Source: Paraphysoderma sedebokerense (lineage: Eukaryota; Blastocladiomycota; Physodermatomycetes; Physodermatales; Physodermataceae). From it: a stretch of DNA of 64,000 nt. The stretch is taken from positions 1 to 64,000 of the forward strand of contig JAHLJZ010000064.1 of NCBI GenBank assembly GCA_025602915.1. The letters run 5' to 3'. Numbering within the stretch: the stretch's first letter is position 1; every line of letters starts with the position of its first letter. Under the pieces are notes generated by a model. It was given only the letters and a program-made list of their open reading frames with translations. It did no database searches and had not been told where the DNA came from. A program made the translations under genes and the position numbers. Below are positions 8,474-21,627 of this stretch, one piece after another.

Positions 8474-11249
8474 TTATTCTGTTTCTCCCTCGTTTTCGGT
8501 AATTTCCGTAATTTCCTCCTCGTCCAATCCGTCATTGTCTTCTTCTGCATTTGCAATATTTACTCTTACGGGTTCATCCGATGTCTCATTCGGATTCATA
8601 GTCTCATCGATTGTAACATTGTCATCGTCGCCATCGTTCTCCTTGTCTTCGTCTTCAATTTTTTCTTCTTCCGGCTTCGTTTCTTCAGCATTCTTTCTCT
8701 TCTCCCTCTCTAATTCTACTTTCTTTCGTAATTCTGCCACTCGCTGCTTCTTTTCTTGCAGTCGCTTAACTCTTTCCAACCCCTTTTCAACCCGTTCCCT
8801 TACAATTTCTAAATCATACTGCAAAACATGTACTCCCCACATACTAGTGACTACCAACTCCAAAACGCCGTCACAATTGAGATCTAGTGACGTGAAATGG
8901 TAAAGAGGATATGCAAATCGATGGGTGTACATCAGGGTATAACTAGACTTAGATGGTGCTGTAACAATTTGAGGAATCAGATGGCCAATAACATTTAGTA
9001 TACAAGAATGAAACCCATGCACGTATTTTCAAGGGATCCCACGTCAATGCGATTATTGCTACGTACCAAGTTTATATACCACCATCATTTGACCGTACGT
9101 ACCCAAGACAATTTCATTTTCCCCATCCCAGTCTATATCCATGACGTGAGCACACATAGCGCAGTCATAATTCTCACTATTAGTAAGTTCGATTGGATTG
9201 GTTAGACCGTCGGTTAATATGTTTCGGAAGACGACCGACGATTCGACAGATAAAGCCACCAACAGATGAAGAGATTCTGTGCGTATAACGTTATCCGTTA
9301 TTGAAGTGACCAGAGTTAGTCGTCATTGGGAAAACGAAAAAAATTGTTAAAACAAGTAAAGGTTGCGCCATTCACTTCTCAACGGAGGGACACAAGTCAA
9401 AATACCTTCAGATAAATCGGTGCTGATTATATTTGGATTCGCTTTATCATTGAACAGTATCACGTCGGTGATCGGAGAGAAAAATGAGAATGAATACACT
9501 ATCTGATGCTCGGTATCTTGTCAATTCAGAATGTTACGATGATTTGAAATAAGTTAGGGTAAATCTTTGTACCAGGGTCTCTAAATATCATGTCACGGAA
9601 ATAAAGGCAGAACATAAGATGAAGAAGTTACCAAAGGTTCCGGTATCCTCGTTGAAATTACTGACGGCAACTCTGAATTCTCCATCTTCGCAACCAGCAA
9701 TTACAATTCGTTTTGAACCCACTGTTTGAATTTTCACGGACGTTACTCTAGAAGACGTGGTCACGTTAGCAAAGTTGATGTTCTCGCAAACAGGGGGAAC
9801 GTAAAAGATATCGATACAAACGTGTTGTCAATGGTACCCAACATAGGGAAATAAAATGAAGTTGCGGTTTCGGTAAATTTTCGAGACGCCGGATTCTATA
9901 CGAACATTTGTAGTCCAGGATGTGAATTAATACAGAATAAGAACATCTAAGGGAAGACGATTATTGAACATACTTCCAGATACATATGCACAATTCCATC
10001 CGACCCGCAAAGTAGGAAAGCAATATGTCGTCTCTTTCCTTCTACCATACTTCATTTTAAGACTTGTCAACATAACCAGCGACATGAAGCGGAAACCAAA
10101 CGCCGAACTCACATCGTATGTGTTAATTTAAGAGGGGAGAACGGAAGCGCAATCACTTGACAGTCCGCTAAGAAGAATGAAAGACAAACTTTGGTTAAGA
10201 GGGCAGAATCAGGGGAAATTAACGATGACCACGTACAGGCAAGCGAGAACAGCTTTTTCTCTAATGATGCACCCGTACTCATTGTTCCATAAATCCGTAA
10301 AGCAAATAAGTTTTCCTTATCACCATTTGCCGTCGTGGTTGTCTAAATCAATCGAACACTTCTCAGTGAGGACTTTAGAACACGAGTTGAACTGAAGTGC
10401 TCGTTAGCTCACCTGACCGGTAGTCACTGCGACAATCAAATTTGATATCCTACTACCCGATGGGACGGATGAATACGTTGAACTCCTAGGTGCTGATGTT
10501 CGAACTACATCGGAGAAACTGTACGTTGACACTCGTTCAAATGCGTCGATCGAAATAATTTCCGCGTCCGCTATTCGCCCAGTAACTGATAAGCTTTATG
10601 TACATTTAAGAGTAATTATAGTTTTAAACTAACCTGAAATAGATGATAGTGGAACTTCGATTGTGTTCCAATATCCATCGGAAGGGGTTAAACATAGTAT
10701 CCGTCCATTTGATGACCCGACGATGACATGCTTCTTCGGAATAGAGTTTCGAGTCGTAGGAGGAGGCGACGGCGGAAAATTGGGAGGAGGTGTTTTCCGG
10801 GCAGTTGGAGAAGTAGGTGGTATGAGGGGAAACGCAGTTATAATCTTTTTAAACGGATCTGGGGAGGGTATTCTTTCATATGATAGGAGGGCCGCCGCCG
10901 ACTTGCTGAAACTGGTGGATATTGTAGGCAACGGAGGAGCGGGCGTAATCGGTGTAAATGTAGGCGACAAGACTGCAAGCGGTGACTGTGGTGGAGCATA
11001 AGATGAAGTTGGGGCAGTAGAAGTTGGGGCAGTTAATATGAACGATGGATGCATCGGAGTGACATCGGCCTGAGTTTCTGTGGACGAGTAGAAGGTCGCA
11101 GATCCAAAGATATTAGATCTTCCCTGGCTAGCAAATCTTGTGAAATGTGTTTCAAAAAAGATATCTGCTTTGCTGTGTGTCTTGTCCAGAGGTGAAGATA
11201 ACGGCGACTGTGACTTTTCGCTTATCGTGGATGGTTTGAACTCGCTCAT
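8474..11249 (-). CDS. KPTN: Kaptin homologue (KICSTOR subunit)
   Basis: Kaptin in animals is a WD/FG-GAP-like beta-propeller protein of the KICSTOR complex, which holds GATOR1 on lysosomes to restrain TORC1 when amino acids are short. Evidence here, in order on the minus strand: an N-terminal exon (11249 to about 10634) with FETHFTRFASQGRSNIFGSA, the conserved Kaptin opening, then a long Pro/Ser-rich insert and HVIVGSSNGRILCL; an exon near 10585-10412 with RIADAEIISIDAFERVS; propeller blades with CAHVMDIDWDGENEIVLGTY (about 9160) and FTSLDLNCDGVLELVVTSMW (about 8900), both FG-GAP-like Asp-rich loops. The C-terminus is a coiled coil followed by a Glu/Asp-rich tail ending at 8474. Introns are numerous and I did not fix all junctions. 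The acidic tail and the Pro-rich insert are longer than I would expect from animal Kaptin. Confidence 0.8.
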
Positions 11250-11911
11250 CGTTCGTCGAAAATGTTGAAAATCAGAATTGTTTATATAAAAGTCGAATCA
11301 AAGGGTGTTTATCGTAATATTTAGTTAAGAATATCGTACGTATGTATTATGAATCGATTTCTTCTAATGAAAATCGGAAAATGGATAGAGTCGTTGTGAG
11401 GGAAGGCTGCTAACTTAGCAAAACCTAAGGTCAAATTATTACCTATGAGTCTTCTTCATGAAAACCGGGAGGGCCCGCAATATATTGATGTCCGATGCAA
11501 TGGGTCTCTGTTCTTATCATCGAAGTGAGAATGTTCCGTTTATCGCTCGCTGGATGTTCAAATACGATTGAAGAGAAAGTGAACTATTGTCCACAATAGC
11601 AAGTAAACTTCAGTAAACAAATTCGCGTTTCTTATCCATGTCGAGAGTCTCTTTTGAACTATTAAGATACATTTTCTAAAGAGAATTAGGGAAAATTATA
11701 CGATTTTCAGAGTTTTAGTTTCTGCACTGTATCCTACAAGTTTTTCGTCTACAACTAGGCTTATGTACATTTCGTTTTAAGCAGAATTGATGCCTAGTAA
11801 CAAATGATTAAACTAATATAAATACATTACTAACTTGTTCATAATGCCAGTCGAGCATAAAGCAACGTGATTTCCATCCAAGGGTGTACGAATCACGTAT
11901 AGAAAATTACT
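11250..11911. other. Intergenic region, Kaptin upstream and HOP2 downstream
   Basis: AT-rich sequence between the Kaptin start codon and the HOP2 stop codon. I see no gene, tRNA or repeat. It must contain the Kaptin promoter and the HOP2 3' end. Confidence 0.5.
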
Positions 11912-13498
11912 TCATAAATCATCTAAAAGCTTGTTCGGGTCTAGCCCAAATTGTTCATCGGTTTCGATTCCCAATTCTTCCTGTTAGAGAATGTGTTGTT
12001 AGTCGCAAAAAATGACCACCGTTGAGAAAAGCAATAGGGAATGGTGAATGAAGTGACGAAGCGCAATATTGTCCGCCAAGCAGCAATTGACTGCACGGAA
12101 AGAGCAAACATTAAAATTATTAAATAGAAAAGCTTAACACTGACCATAAATTGGCTTGGCTTCATTGGGTTATGTTCTAACATAGTATCTAATATTTCTT
12201 TGCACTAATAGTCAAAGGAGTTGGTATCAGAAAAGTTTAGAAATCACGGAGAAAAGAACAGAACTGAGATATCGTAAGAGCTTCATACCTTTCTTTTCCT
12301 GGTAACCCAAGCCTTTCTCATTTTCTCAAAATCCTGTTCAATTCGTTTCTTGTCTTCCACACTAATGACTCGACCCCCTTCTCGAAGTTTTTGTAGACGA
12401 GCGTCATATTTAGCATTCTGTACGAAATGTCCGAGTTCACAAATAAATGCACAGTTAATGCAAATGAAGCATGAGAATAATTAAAGGCTTGAAAGACGGG
12501 ATAATCAGTGCAAAGCTCTTGAAATCAACAAACTTCTTCCGCCAGTTCCGCTAATCTCGCCTCAATTTCTTCGTCCGTTAACGCATTCTTCAATGTATTG
12601 AAGGCTAGTAATTAATCTCAAGTTACTTATCTTCGATGCTCTTTGCGTCAGTCATACGGCGCGGAGCGAAAGCTCGTTGCGAATCAAAGTGATTGTTTGA
12701 ATGGAAACAACGTACTAGATTGTAGCCCTGCTGTTTCCTCCTTTAATTTCATTACGTCTTCTTTCAAAGAATTGATCTCTTTGTCCATTCTGTCCAACTC
12801 CTCTGGCGACGGTGTCGGCAAATCATCCTACAAATATTCATCGTCAGGAACCGATCATTCTCCGGAATGCTTTCATGAACCCTGATGCAAAATAGACAAC
12901 CCTCATTTTAAATGTGCAGACATAATTACAAATGAGAATTCTGTTTTAATACCTGGTTGGCCACATATACTATTGTTTTGTTAAACTGTTTAGCAGTGAT
13001 TTCGTTACGTTCGGCGAGCGTGTTGAGAATCTTTGGCACGTTCGACTTGCCAACTGCCCCATGAAGATTATTGAACACATCCACTATGAAAATCGAATCA
13101 TGAGTCGAAAAACAAACGTATGGTATTGTCAAATGAAATATGTCAAATGGTAATGCAGGAATGAAGCAGGAAATTGGTTAATTATGGGTCGGCGGAAACA
13201 AACAGCGCAAGCCTTGTGGTTTTGTATTTGGGCTCTGGTTGAGATAAGAATTACAAAGCAATGAAAACGGTTGATACCTGCACTATACGGTCTGTTTTGC
13301 TTTCTCAAGTACGATAAAATCAATTGCTCGGCTGATTGTCGGATACAAATTTCAATAAAGACAAGGAATTGATAGGTCAGAACATATAGATAAGAAGTAA
13401 TGATTCGATACATTCGTGGGCGGTGTTGGACGTTTAGGTGGAATAAACCAACCTTCATCTCCCTTTGCTGTTGCTACCTTCTTTGCTTTTGGCGGCAT
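11912..13498 (-). CDS. HOP2: HOP2 / PSMC3IP meiotic recombination protein
   Basis: Hop2 pairs with Mnd1 to help Dmc1/Rad51 capture and exchange homologous DNA in meiosis. The start at 13498 gives MPPKAKK and a short basic leader. Then comes the winged-helix DNA-binding domain: AEQLILSYLRKQNRPYS in one exon and VDVFNNLHGAVGKSNVPKIL...LAERNEITAKQFNKTIVYVANQ in the next (about 13300-12960). A coiled-coil exon follows (DDLPTPSPEELDRMDKEINSL, about 12830-12740), then KNAKYDARLQKLREGGRVIS with the adjoining exon ending AWVTRKRK (about 12420-12290). The last exons read MLEHNPMKPSQFM and EELGIETDEQFGLDPNKL, ending in TGA at 11912. The domain order and the LGIETD C-terminus fit PSMC3IP closely. At least seven short introns are present. 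The family match is confident, and no break is seen. Confidence 0.9.
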
Positions 13499-14507
13499 GA
13501 TCTGTGTTTCTCGCAAGTTGATGTATTTCGATGGTTTGTTAAATCGCTGTATGTGAAGTGACGCGGGAGTGCGCCAAACAAACAAGACCGAATTCTCCAT
13601 TCTCTTCAAAGTCATCGATTTGCACAGAAAAAAAGTTCTACCGTCAGCATAGACCATAGCAGAAGTATAAAGAGAAGATAAAGAAATCGGTATATATTTG
13701 ATTCATATGCTGGCACATCCCCTAACACAACTCACTCTATATGCACATCAACCACAATAAAAAGACAAAATAGATAACCCATCTAGATACAGCTCTCACC
13801 CAAATACCGCTAACGCTTCCAACATCATACTACATAATTCCATACAGTAACAACTGATTTACATATCACGCAACTTCCTACCAACCAATACCAACTACAA
13901 CTCATCTATCACGCGTCTCTAAAATCATCCCGGAAATTCGAACCAGCTAATCCATTTATTGACTTATCTTTAACAAAAACTTAAGCTTGATTGTGATAAA
14001 ATAATGTGAGGTAATGAGTGATGACCGTGGCGTGTTACTAGGCGAAGTCTGCGAAAATGAAAGCCAACAATGGTCGAAGAGCGGAACATGTCGCCGAGGA
14101 TGAGGATGAGGCAATAATGATATAATGACGATGGTTGGATAGGAAACAAGGACCAGTGAATGTCTAAAGTCGAACCATCAAATTCTAGTGTACCACCAAA
14201 ATAAAAAGAACCAGTCGATAATGAAATCTAGAGCTTTCACAAATGAAATCAACAACAAACTATCTAAACTATCGCTGTCTTATTCGGTTCATACAACAAA
14301 AGCAGGAAGTGACCAAACAAAATATTTCACAAAGCAAGGATGGAGTCAAAAATGAGTGAAAAAAAGTGACGGCATTAAAGCAAAATCACCGCGGATGTGG
14401 TAACCTAAAAAGAATGAAATGCTCGGTAATCCTATACACTATATACTGTAATATCTACATTCTAAAACGTTCATAAAGTAGCCCAAAAACGACAGTCCAA
14501 AAACTGG
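13499..14507. other. Intergenic region
   Basis: About 1 kb between the HOP2 start and the next minus-strand stop codon. It holds short chance frames only. A minus-strand frame at 13500-13657 extends the HOP2 open frame upstream but contains no better start. Confidence 0.5.
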
Positions 14508-17169
14508 TTAGAAGAAGTCCACAGCACTTTTCCGAGACTTTTCTTCAAACTTCATTCCCATTCGCCCCATATCATGATTTGCCAGGTTGCCACTATTGTG
14601 AGCAGAGTTCAGCGCCCCGCTTGGCACTACCTCACCGGAAGCAATTCTAGCTTTGAGATTGGCAAGGAGAGAATTAATGTGGGGATTCGAATTCCCGTTA
14701 AGGTTAGCTGATGTTGTGGTTGCATTGCCAGATTTCCGACTTTCCTTTGGGGAAGAAACAGCAGTCGTCGGGGGGACAGTGGGAGGAGTGGAGGAAGAGG
14801 ACGATGAAGTAGAAACCGGGGGAATGGGCAAAGTTGGGAGTGGAAATGTAGGTAAGGGAGGCAACATTGCTGGGGGGAAGAACGGAGGTATGGCCGCACA
14901 AGGCATTGATGTAGTAGGAGGAATAGGAGGGCTGCTTGGCCGAGAAGACGATGGGGTATTGGAACATGATTGAGGAACTGCAGACGTTGCGGTTGGTATC
15001 GGGGTGGTTATGGGAGTGGGAAGAGTGGCTGCAGTCAAAAGTGTGGACAGAAGACTGGGATTTGCCAGCAAGTAAGGTGCGGCAGCCATGAGTTGCATGT
15101 ACTGTGCTTGAGCTTGCGAGTTCCCTATGGAACCGGGTTGAAGCAACAATGGGTTGAAAAATGGCATCAACGGCGGAGTTGATTGACCATTTGTCGACAT
15201 AAAACTGGACGGGTTATTTGTACCAGCTTGTGCTTGAAGCGTGTTGACATATGGCGGCACCCACTGCAAATCCGAAGTCTTGGTAGTTGTCGACATTATC
15301 GTGGATGACGATGTTGGCATACCCTTAGCTTGACCTTCAGCCGAAACTTTTTCGGGTAAGGGTTCTGCAGTCGACGAAGGTGATTCCGTATCATTGATCG
15401 AGGAAGTCGAATGGTATCTTGAATCGACTTTTTCCTTGACACGGCGTTCATTAGCTGTAGCCGCTTCTTCACGGGCACGTTTTAATGACGACACAAGAGC
15501 TGCTCTCGGGTTTGGCGACAAATCCGAATTATCGATTGATCGTAGTCGAAGTGGGCGACGGGGCTTTGCAATTGAGCGATCCGAATGCCGGTGAGTTTCA
15601 TAAGAACTGTTTCGCCGCGATCGGGACGACAAAAATGATGGAGTGGCAGTGGATTGCGAGGTAAGATTTTCGGGCAACACCTCCTTAGTTGAAGCAGAGC
15701 GATTCGATGGCTGCTGATAAAAGGAGTCCAGTGACCCCTCCAATATTTGTGGCCAGTACAATTCTTCCATTTTGGGTAAACGAGCCACCAAAACTGTATC
15801 TCCATGAATTTCCAAGTTCGGCACATTTATATTGTGCAGATATGAGGCAACACTTTCACCTTCGGGGACGGCGAGAGAACCATATGCTTCTTTGTAGCAT
15901 TTTAGTACTTCGTCGACTGAATACCGGCTTGGCATTAGCAATGACATCAATTTTCTCTTGGTGCACTTATGAAGACCGGATCGAGCATACTCCAATTTAG
16001 CCTTGGTGGTTAAAACCTTCTTACCGGTTAAAGCCACATACTCCAGATCGTCCCGACTCGAAAGAATGGCTCCCAAAGATGTATCGAGTTTGTCGTGGTA
16101 CCGGTCGCTGTACATAGCCTTGATGAAATCTGGGCGAACGTACAATGTAGGTGAATGATCTATCAAATCAAATACCCGCTCGATATGTTCCCGCGGGATG
16201 ATTGGAGTCGGCCTCATCATTGGACCACCAGAAGGTGGCAACGGAGGAGGAAGGTACGCATTCACAGGAGGAGGGGCTATTTGAGGGTAGTATTCTGGAT
16301 GAGGTTCCATCATCGGGTGGTAGTCCCCATGATATTCTGGGTAGTACATATAATCTGGGAAAGGCATTTGTTCCATTTGAGGAGGACTGGATGTAATGAT
16401 TCAGAAGTAGTCTAATATATGGCTCAAGGAAGAAAGAAACAAACCCAAAATTTTCAAATAGCCAGGGTACATTAAGATTCCAATTCTCTTCAGCGACAAC
16501 TACTTTCATACTTTCGCCATCTACGGTCCAGTGGTCAACCTGGAATGATGCCAATAACTGCCAAGGAGTTTTGTTGGAAGGAACTTTGAGAGGAAAACCG
16601 TAGGCGTGCATATACAAGAAAAAGACATCGTCCACCGGATATTCGCCTTCATGGACAAGGAAATGGAAAAGGAAAAACTGTCAGTGCTCTGTTTTTCAAA
16701 TGGGAGGACACATGCTCAGCGACATCACTGGTAATAATTAGAGCCACAGTTATTCCTCGGCATCAATAAGTGAAACGGATCAAAATAGAGAAGACGAGGC
16801 CAAAAGAAAAAACATATTGCGATTCTTCTTAGGCCGAAAGCCGAGATCAAACGAAATCAGACAGGCGCGACAGTGCCATTTTCACGTACCAGGAGGGAGC
16901 AAAATCTGTAGTTTTTCGCCCATCGCCACAGGAGGAGAAACATGAGATGCATCTAATTTTTCAACAGTGGTGACAACAGTAAATCCCGACGGAAGTCTAT
17001 AGTTTGTGATATCGGGGTTCTGAATCAGAAGCGGGTAGAAATGCCCGTGTAGTTTCTGATCGAATCTCTTCAAATACATCTTGGGTAGATAAGTCGTCGG
17101 GAGAAATATGTGATTGTTCTCCCTTATAAGTAGAAGCAAATTCTCTGACTGGATTGCTTTATACGACAT
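14508..17169 (-). CDS. Large Pro/Ser-rich protein, possible LOTUS-like region
   Basis: Three exons on the minus strand. Exon 1 (17169 to about 16885) starts MSYKAIQSEN and encodes a compact beta/alpha segment ending ILLPPG. Exon 2 (about 16640-16440) encodes VDDVFFLYMHAYGFPL and a Trp-rich end. Exon 3 (about 16385-14508) starts with a Tyr/Pro/Met-rich stretch, then about 150 residues of charged helices (REHIERVFDLIDHSPTLYV, then KRKLMSLLMPSRYSVDEVL..CYKEAYGSL), then about 400 residues of low complexity rich in Ser, Pro and Thr. The helical part resembles OST-HTH/LOTUS or another small winged-helix fold by eye, which would suggest RNA or protein binding. That is inference, since no diagnostic motif is seen. 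The Tyr/Pro-rich and Ser/Pro-rich segments are typical of RNA-granule proteins. Confidence 0.6.
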
Positions 17170-17771
17170 TGTTTATGGGGAGTATGGCGTATTCAGTCGG
17201 GGGGGGAGTGGTGGATTCCAATGAAATTTAGCCTGTGGGAATCGAGCGACGACAGCAGAATGCGGAAGAATCAGCGAGGGTACACAACAGCGATTGATCA
17301 CCAAGACGAATCAAGAAACTCACCACAATACCAGACTATTGCGACTCAAAGAGGGGATCTGATTCGATATGAGATATATGTATAGCGGAGAGAGGGAATG
17401 TCGAGCGATGTCGTCGGGGAGAAAGTCGTGAGAACACGTAAATCATATCACGTGACCGTATCGTTATGTTGAGTGATTTCCACTTTCGGCCATTTCATTT
17501 AAAAGTTATATATCATTTAAATCTTGGATTTCAATTTCAGTATCTCAAGAATTAATTTATTTCTGACAATGCGCTCTCCGAAGATTGAACTGAAATGTTG
17601 GAAGCAGGTAGGGTGCGGGTTTGTAGAGAACAAAATATTATTTCATTATTATTATATATTCACATGATTTACAATGAAATCTAAAATGGTACTTTGGCAG
17701 AGGCTATCATTATAAATCACTATGTTTATATTTCAAAGGCAAATCTTTTGTACGACCGGTCGCAGATAGCT
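17170..17771. other. Intergenic region
   Basis: Upstream of the preceding minus-strand gene and downstream of the small secreted protein gene. No gene or repeat is seen apart from a short G-run near 17201. Confidence 0.5.
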
Positions 17772-18103
17772 CTACTCTGACTCATCTTCAACGGCTTCGG
17801 CAGCTCTAACTTGGGGACCGGTTCCGAGAACAGAACCGACAATACCCCTAGCCATTTCAAGAGCAGGCCCAGTAGCTCCAATAGGATTAGCGACGATTCT
17901 GTTAACACCGGTACCAACATTAACCAATATCCCCTAGAGAAGAATACAATATGTCAATTCCAAACTTCACTATTCAAGGGAATAAGGCAAATTTAACTCA
18001 CATCAACCATTTTAGGAAGTTGGGGCGCTGGAGCAGGAGCGGCGTGACCAGACGACACTAAAGCGACCACGAAGAGAGTAATAACGGATACTTGTACTTT
18101 CAT
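17772..18103 (-). CDS. Small secreted protein, paralogue 1
   Basis: Two exons, 18103-18002 and 17933-17772, joined by a short intron with GTGAGT and CTCTAG ends, give 87 residues. Residues 1-22 form a clear signal peptide (MKVQVSVITLFVVALVSSGHA) followed by an Ala-Pro-rich linker. The mature part carries GTGVNRIVANPIG..GPALEMARGIVGSVLG and an acidic end. The same start and the same GVNRIV-NP ... GSVLG block recur in the gene at 22145-23046, so the two are paralogues. The function is unknown. There are no cysteines in the mature part, which is unusual for small secreted effectors. Confidence 0.75.
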
Positions 18104-19931
18104 TATGATTAGTTGTAGACAAGGATTCAAATGTTTGTTGATGATATCTTGCAAGGGAAATACATTCTATAAATACCCGAATTCCAGCACTAGCATTGGA
18201 GTACAATAATAGCCGTGTTAAAGATTTCATCATTTTGCTGGCTCGAACAATATACTCCAGCGACAGTGACGTAGTACACCTCTAAAACTCTACGCATTCT
18301 TTAATTGAGATGAGGCCGAAGCTTTGTTCTGCGATAGTCTTTTGCTGGTAAAACTTAAACCGCATAATTGTTTTCAGCAGTGAAGTCAATAATTCATTAA
18401 CTGACAGCATTCATTAAACGCAGACCTGCATTCTTAAAGCCTCTGCACGAGCTTACTTTCGTTGGGCATCTCATTATGCGGGCGCCACGGCTTGAAGCGA
18501 TAGCGACACAGTCTAAAAATAATTTAATTTTTGAGCGGCTGAATGGAGATGAAAACCTACAAGACGTATAATGATTCTAATCATAGCAAAGACAATGCAT
18601 TAAGTATTCACAGCCAACATCGAAGATGGCCAAGAATGATTATTGATTGGGTCAGTGATCATGAATATCAAAGTGTACAAATACTCGTTAGTCACACAAG
18701 TGCGTTTTCAAGTGACTTTGAGCTTAGAAATGCCAAATAGGGATCTCAAAATCTTATTTTCCGCTCTGTCTCAATAGTCAGCTATAATGTTGTGTACTGA
18801 CCTTAACATGGTGATATCTCTTCTGATTTTGCTTCACTCTTGAACTGCTTCCTTAATTGCTTTAAGTTCTCTTCACTAAATTACTATTATTCGATATATT
18901 TGGCCTATGCAATTCAAGAAATCAGCTTGAGTCTTGTTTGGAACTGTCGGATCACGGATGTAAGCTGTAAATAAGAATGTCTGCAGGTTGCGAGTCCTTC
19001 TTTGCCTCCTTCTGTCATGGACTCCTGAAGAATGCGCGACAATGAGCACCAACTCAGTATTTGCAGCAGTCTTTTATTGAAAGTATTAAGAACCATGAGT
19101 GGTAAAGTAAACCTCTATTCCAAACAAAAAACTCAAACCACCTTTTTACTGCCATTTTACTGTTCCAAAGTTTGATCCATGATGAAGGAATATAAAGAAA
19201 TCCATTGATGTAAAAATTTAGATTTGACTTTGTGAAACACTGTAAGGACAGCAGATTTTTGAATATATTATATGAGATGATAATGCCGCGATTATTTATA
19301 TATTGTTTCTTTAAGCTACTGACAAGGCATTTGGTATCTCTCTATGTTTAATATCAAAAGACTGGATACTTCGCTATTGTCGCATCAGTCTAGACAACTG
19401 AATTATTTATGATGCCAGCAGAAGAAAACTAACTCGTTGGCACAGGAGGCACCGAAAACAATTATTGTCAGTTGATTTTTGTTGTCAGTTGATTTTTGTT
19501 TTTAATTCTATGATACCATCATTCCTTCACGATGATTCATAACACAATATCTCCAATCTCCTCAACCCAATCCTGCAAATTAGCCCAGGCTAGTACACAA
19601 AAGTTATAATATCACAGGCTGAATATTAATACATAGAATGAAGCCATCCGGAATAACACTAAGGGGCCGCTTGGGACGTTCCATCCGAACTTGAGTGACA
19701 AAGATTTCGGCCTCGACCAGCCGCTTTTGTGGCGCCTGCAGCCTCCGGTTCGATCCTATACGTTACTTATCCACCAATAACGGACCTTGATACAATCGAC
19801 ATGCTTTATTTTGTGGAGGCTATCTTTACAGAAGGCTAAATTATCGGTGACGCTAATATAGAGCTCAGATAAATTGCTCCCATTTCTCCCTCCAGTTTGT
19901 CAATCGGAGATCAAGCATAATTCAAATCTAA
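18104..19931. other. Long intergenic region, shared upstream region
   Basis: About 1.8 kb between two divergent genes, so it contains both promoters. I find no convincing gene: the 18543-18740 frame lacks any family signal. A 17-bp unit TGTCAGTTGATTTTTGT occurs twice in tandem at about 19467-19502. Confidence 0.5.
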
Positions 19932-21627
19932 ATGTCTACCGAAAAAGTTTCTTCGACAGGATCTCAAAATAAGTGGTCGGACAAACCACTTTGGAAAAGG
20001 GTGAAATGGGTGGAAGCACTTATGCTTGGAACCACCCCTTTAGTTTGGCTTTACGGGATACTGTACGTTCCGCTTCAAATGAAAACGTTGATCGCTTGTG
20101 TAAGTCTTCATTTTGTTCAAATCCGAAGCATCCAGAGCCTAACGGCTATTGAAAGTTCATATATTATCAACTTTGTATGTTTGGGTCTACTGCTGGATTA
20201 CACCGCCTTTGGAGCCATGGATCATACAAGGCGACTTGGCCGTATCGATTATTTTGGGCGGTCATAACTGCGGGAACAGCGGTACAGAACCTTTTTGAAT
20301 TTTACTACAATTAAGTCGGATATTTCTAATCTTTTTTATTTAGCAATGGGATATTTATTGGTGGAGTTTAATGCACCGTGCCCATCATCGATGGCTCGAT
20401 CAGGACAACGACCCGGTTCGTACCCTATCCATCGTTATATGCCGAGTTATCACTTCTATCAAGCCAGCTAACATTTATGTTGCAGTATTGTGCTAGAAAA
20501 GGACTCTTCTTCTCACACATGGGTTGGCTCATTTTCAAAAATGACTTGAAGGATCTACATAAAATCGACATGTCAGATTTATTAGCCGACCCTGTCGTCG
20601 TTTGGCAAAGAAAGTACTACGTGCCCCTCGGTATCTTTATGACTTTTATCTTCCCAACTGTCCTAGCTGGCTTCGGTTGGAATGACTGGGTTGGAGGCTT
20701 CGTGGTAAGTGGAGAGAGTTTTTTTTCCGCGGTAGCACCAATCTAGACATTTAGAATTTTTTCAAATAGTATCTTGCTTGCGCTCGCTTGGTAGCAGTGC
20801 AACACACCATTTTCTGTGTAAATTCTTTGGCTCACTATTTCGGTGATGCAACATATGGTAAGTGGAGATAATATTTGAATACACTTGCTACACATTTGAT
20901 TCATACTATTTCTTTTTAGACGACACAAGGACACCACGCGACAACATCATAATGGCCCTACTCACGTTGGGCGAAGGGTATCATAACTTTCATCATGAAT
21001 TTCCGGATGGTATTTTGATTTAGTTCCATTCATATGCAATTGCCAACACAATCAATAATACTCCTTCATTCTTTCTTTGATATAGATTACAGAGCTACCA
21101 CCAGTTACTTCCAATACGACCCATCGAAATGGATGATTAGGTTCTTTTCATTTTTCGGTGTCACATACGACCTGAAAAGAGTTGCGATAAATGAAGTACA
21201 CAAAACGGAGTTACTCATGAAGGAAAAAGTGATTGCTGAAAGAAAGAAAACAATCGACTGGGGCAAACCATTGGAAGAATTGCCCTCTTGGACTCGAGAC
21301 GACTGTAAGTTCATTTCATTGATCAATGTTTTCATCGACTCTAATCCCTTACTTTCTGATCTTGTAGTTGAGCTGCAAATCCAGAACACTCCTTCCCTTA
21401 TGATTATTGATGGAGTCGTCTACGACGTTGAAAAATTCGTAGATAAACATCCTGGAGGTCGTGGATTTTTAAAAGTGAATTTCGGCCGCGATGCAAGTAA
21501 GTCATTCAATGGCGGAGTATATCATCATTCTAACTCGGCCAGAAACATGATGGCACAATTCAGAGTGGCACTGATAACTGCTGACGATGACTCTGGTATC
21601 GATATGCCGGCAAAGAAGGATGTGTAA
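19932..21627 (+). CDS. OLE1: Acyl-CoA delta-9 desaturase with cytochrome b5 domain
   Basis: This ER membrane enzyme puts the delta-9 double bond into palmitoyl- and stearoyl-CoA, using electrons from its own C-terminal cytochrome b5 domain. All three iron-binding histidine boxes are visible in separate exons: GLHRLWSH (HRxxxH, about 20195), [12 protein letters not shown] (HxxHH, about 20365) and [12 protein letters not shown] (HxxHH, about 20970). [17 protein letters not shown] lies just before the third box, as in the family. The cyt b5 part has [11 protein letters not shown] (first heme His) and YHHSNSA (second heme His). The start at 19932 gives MSTEKVSS and the first exon ends at a GTAAGT at 20100. 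Box I has Leu where Tyr is common (GLHR for GYHR). At least six introns are present. The domain order is the fungal one. Confidence 0.93.
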
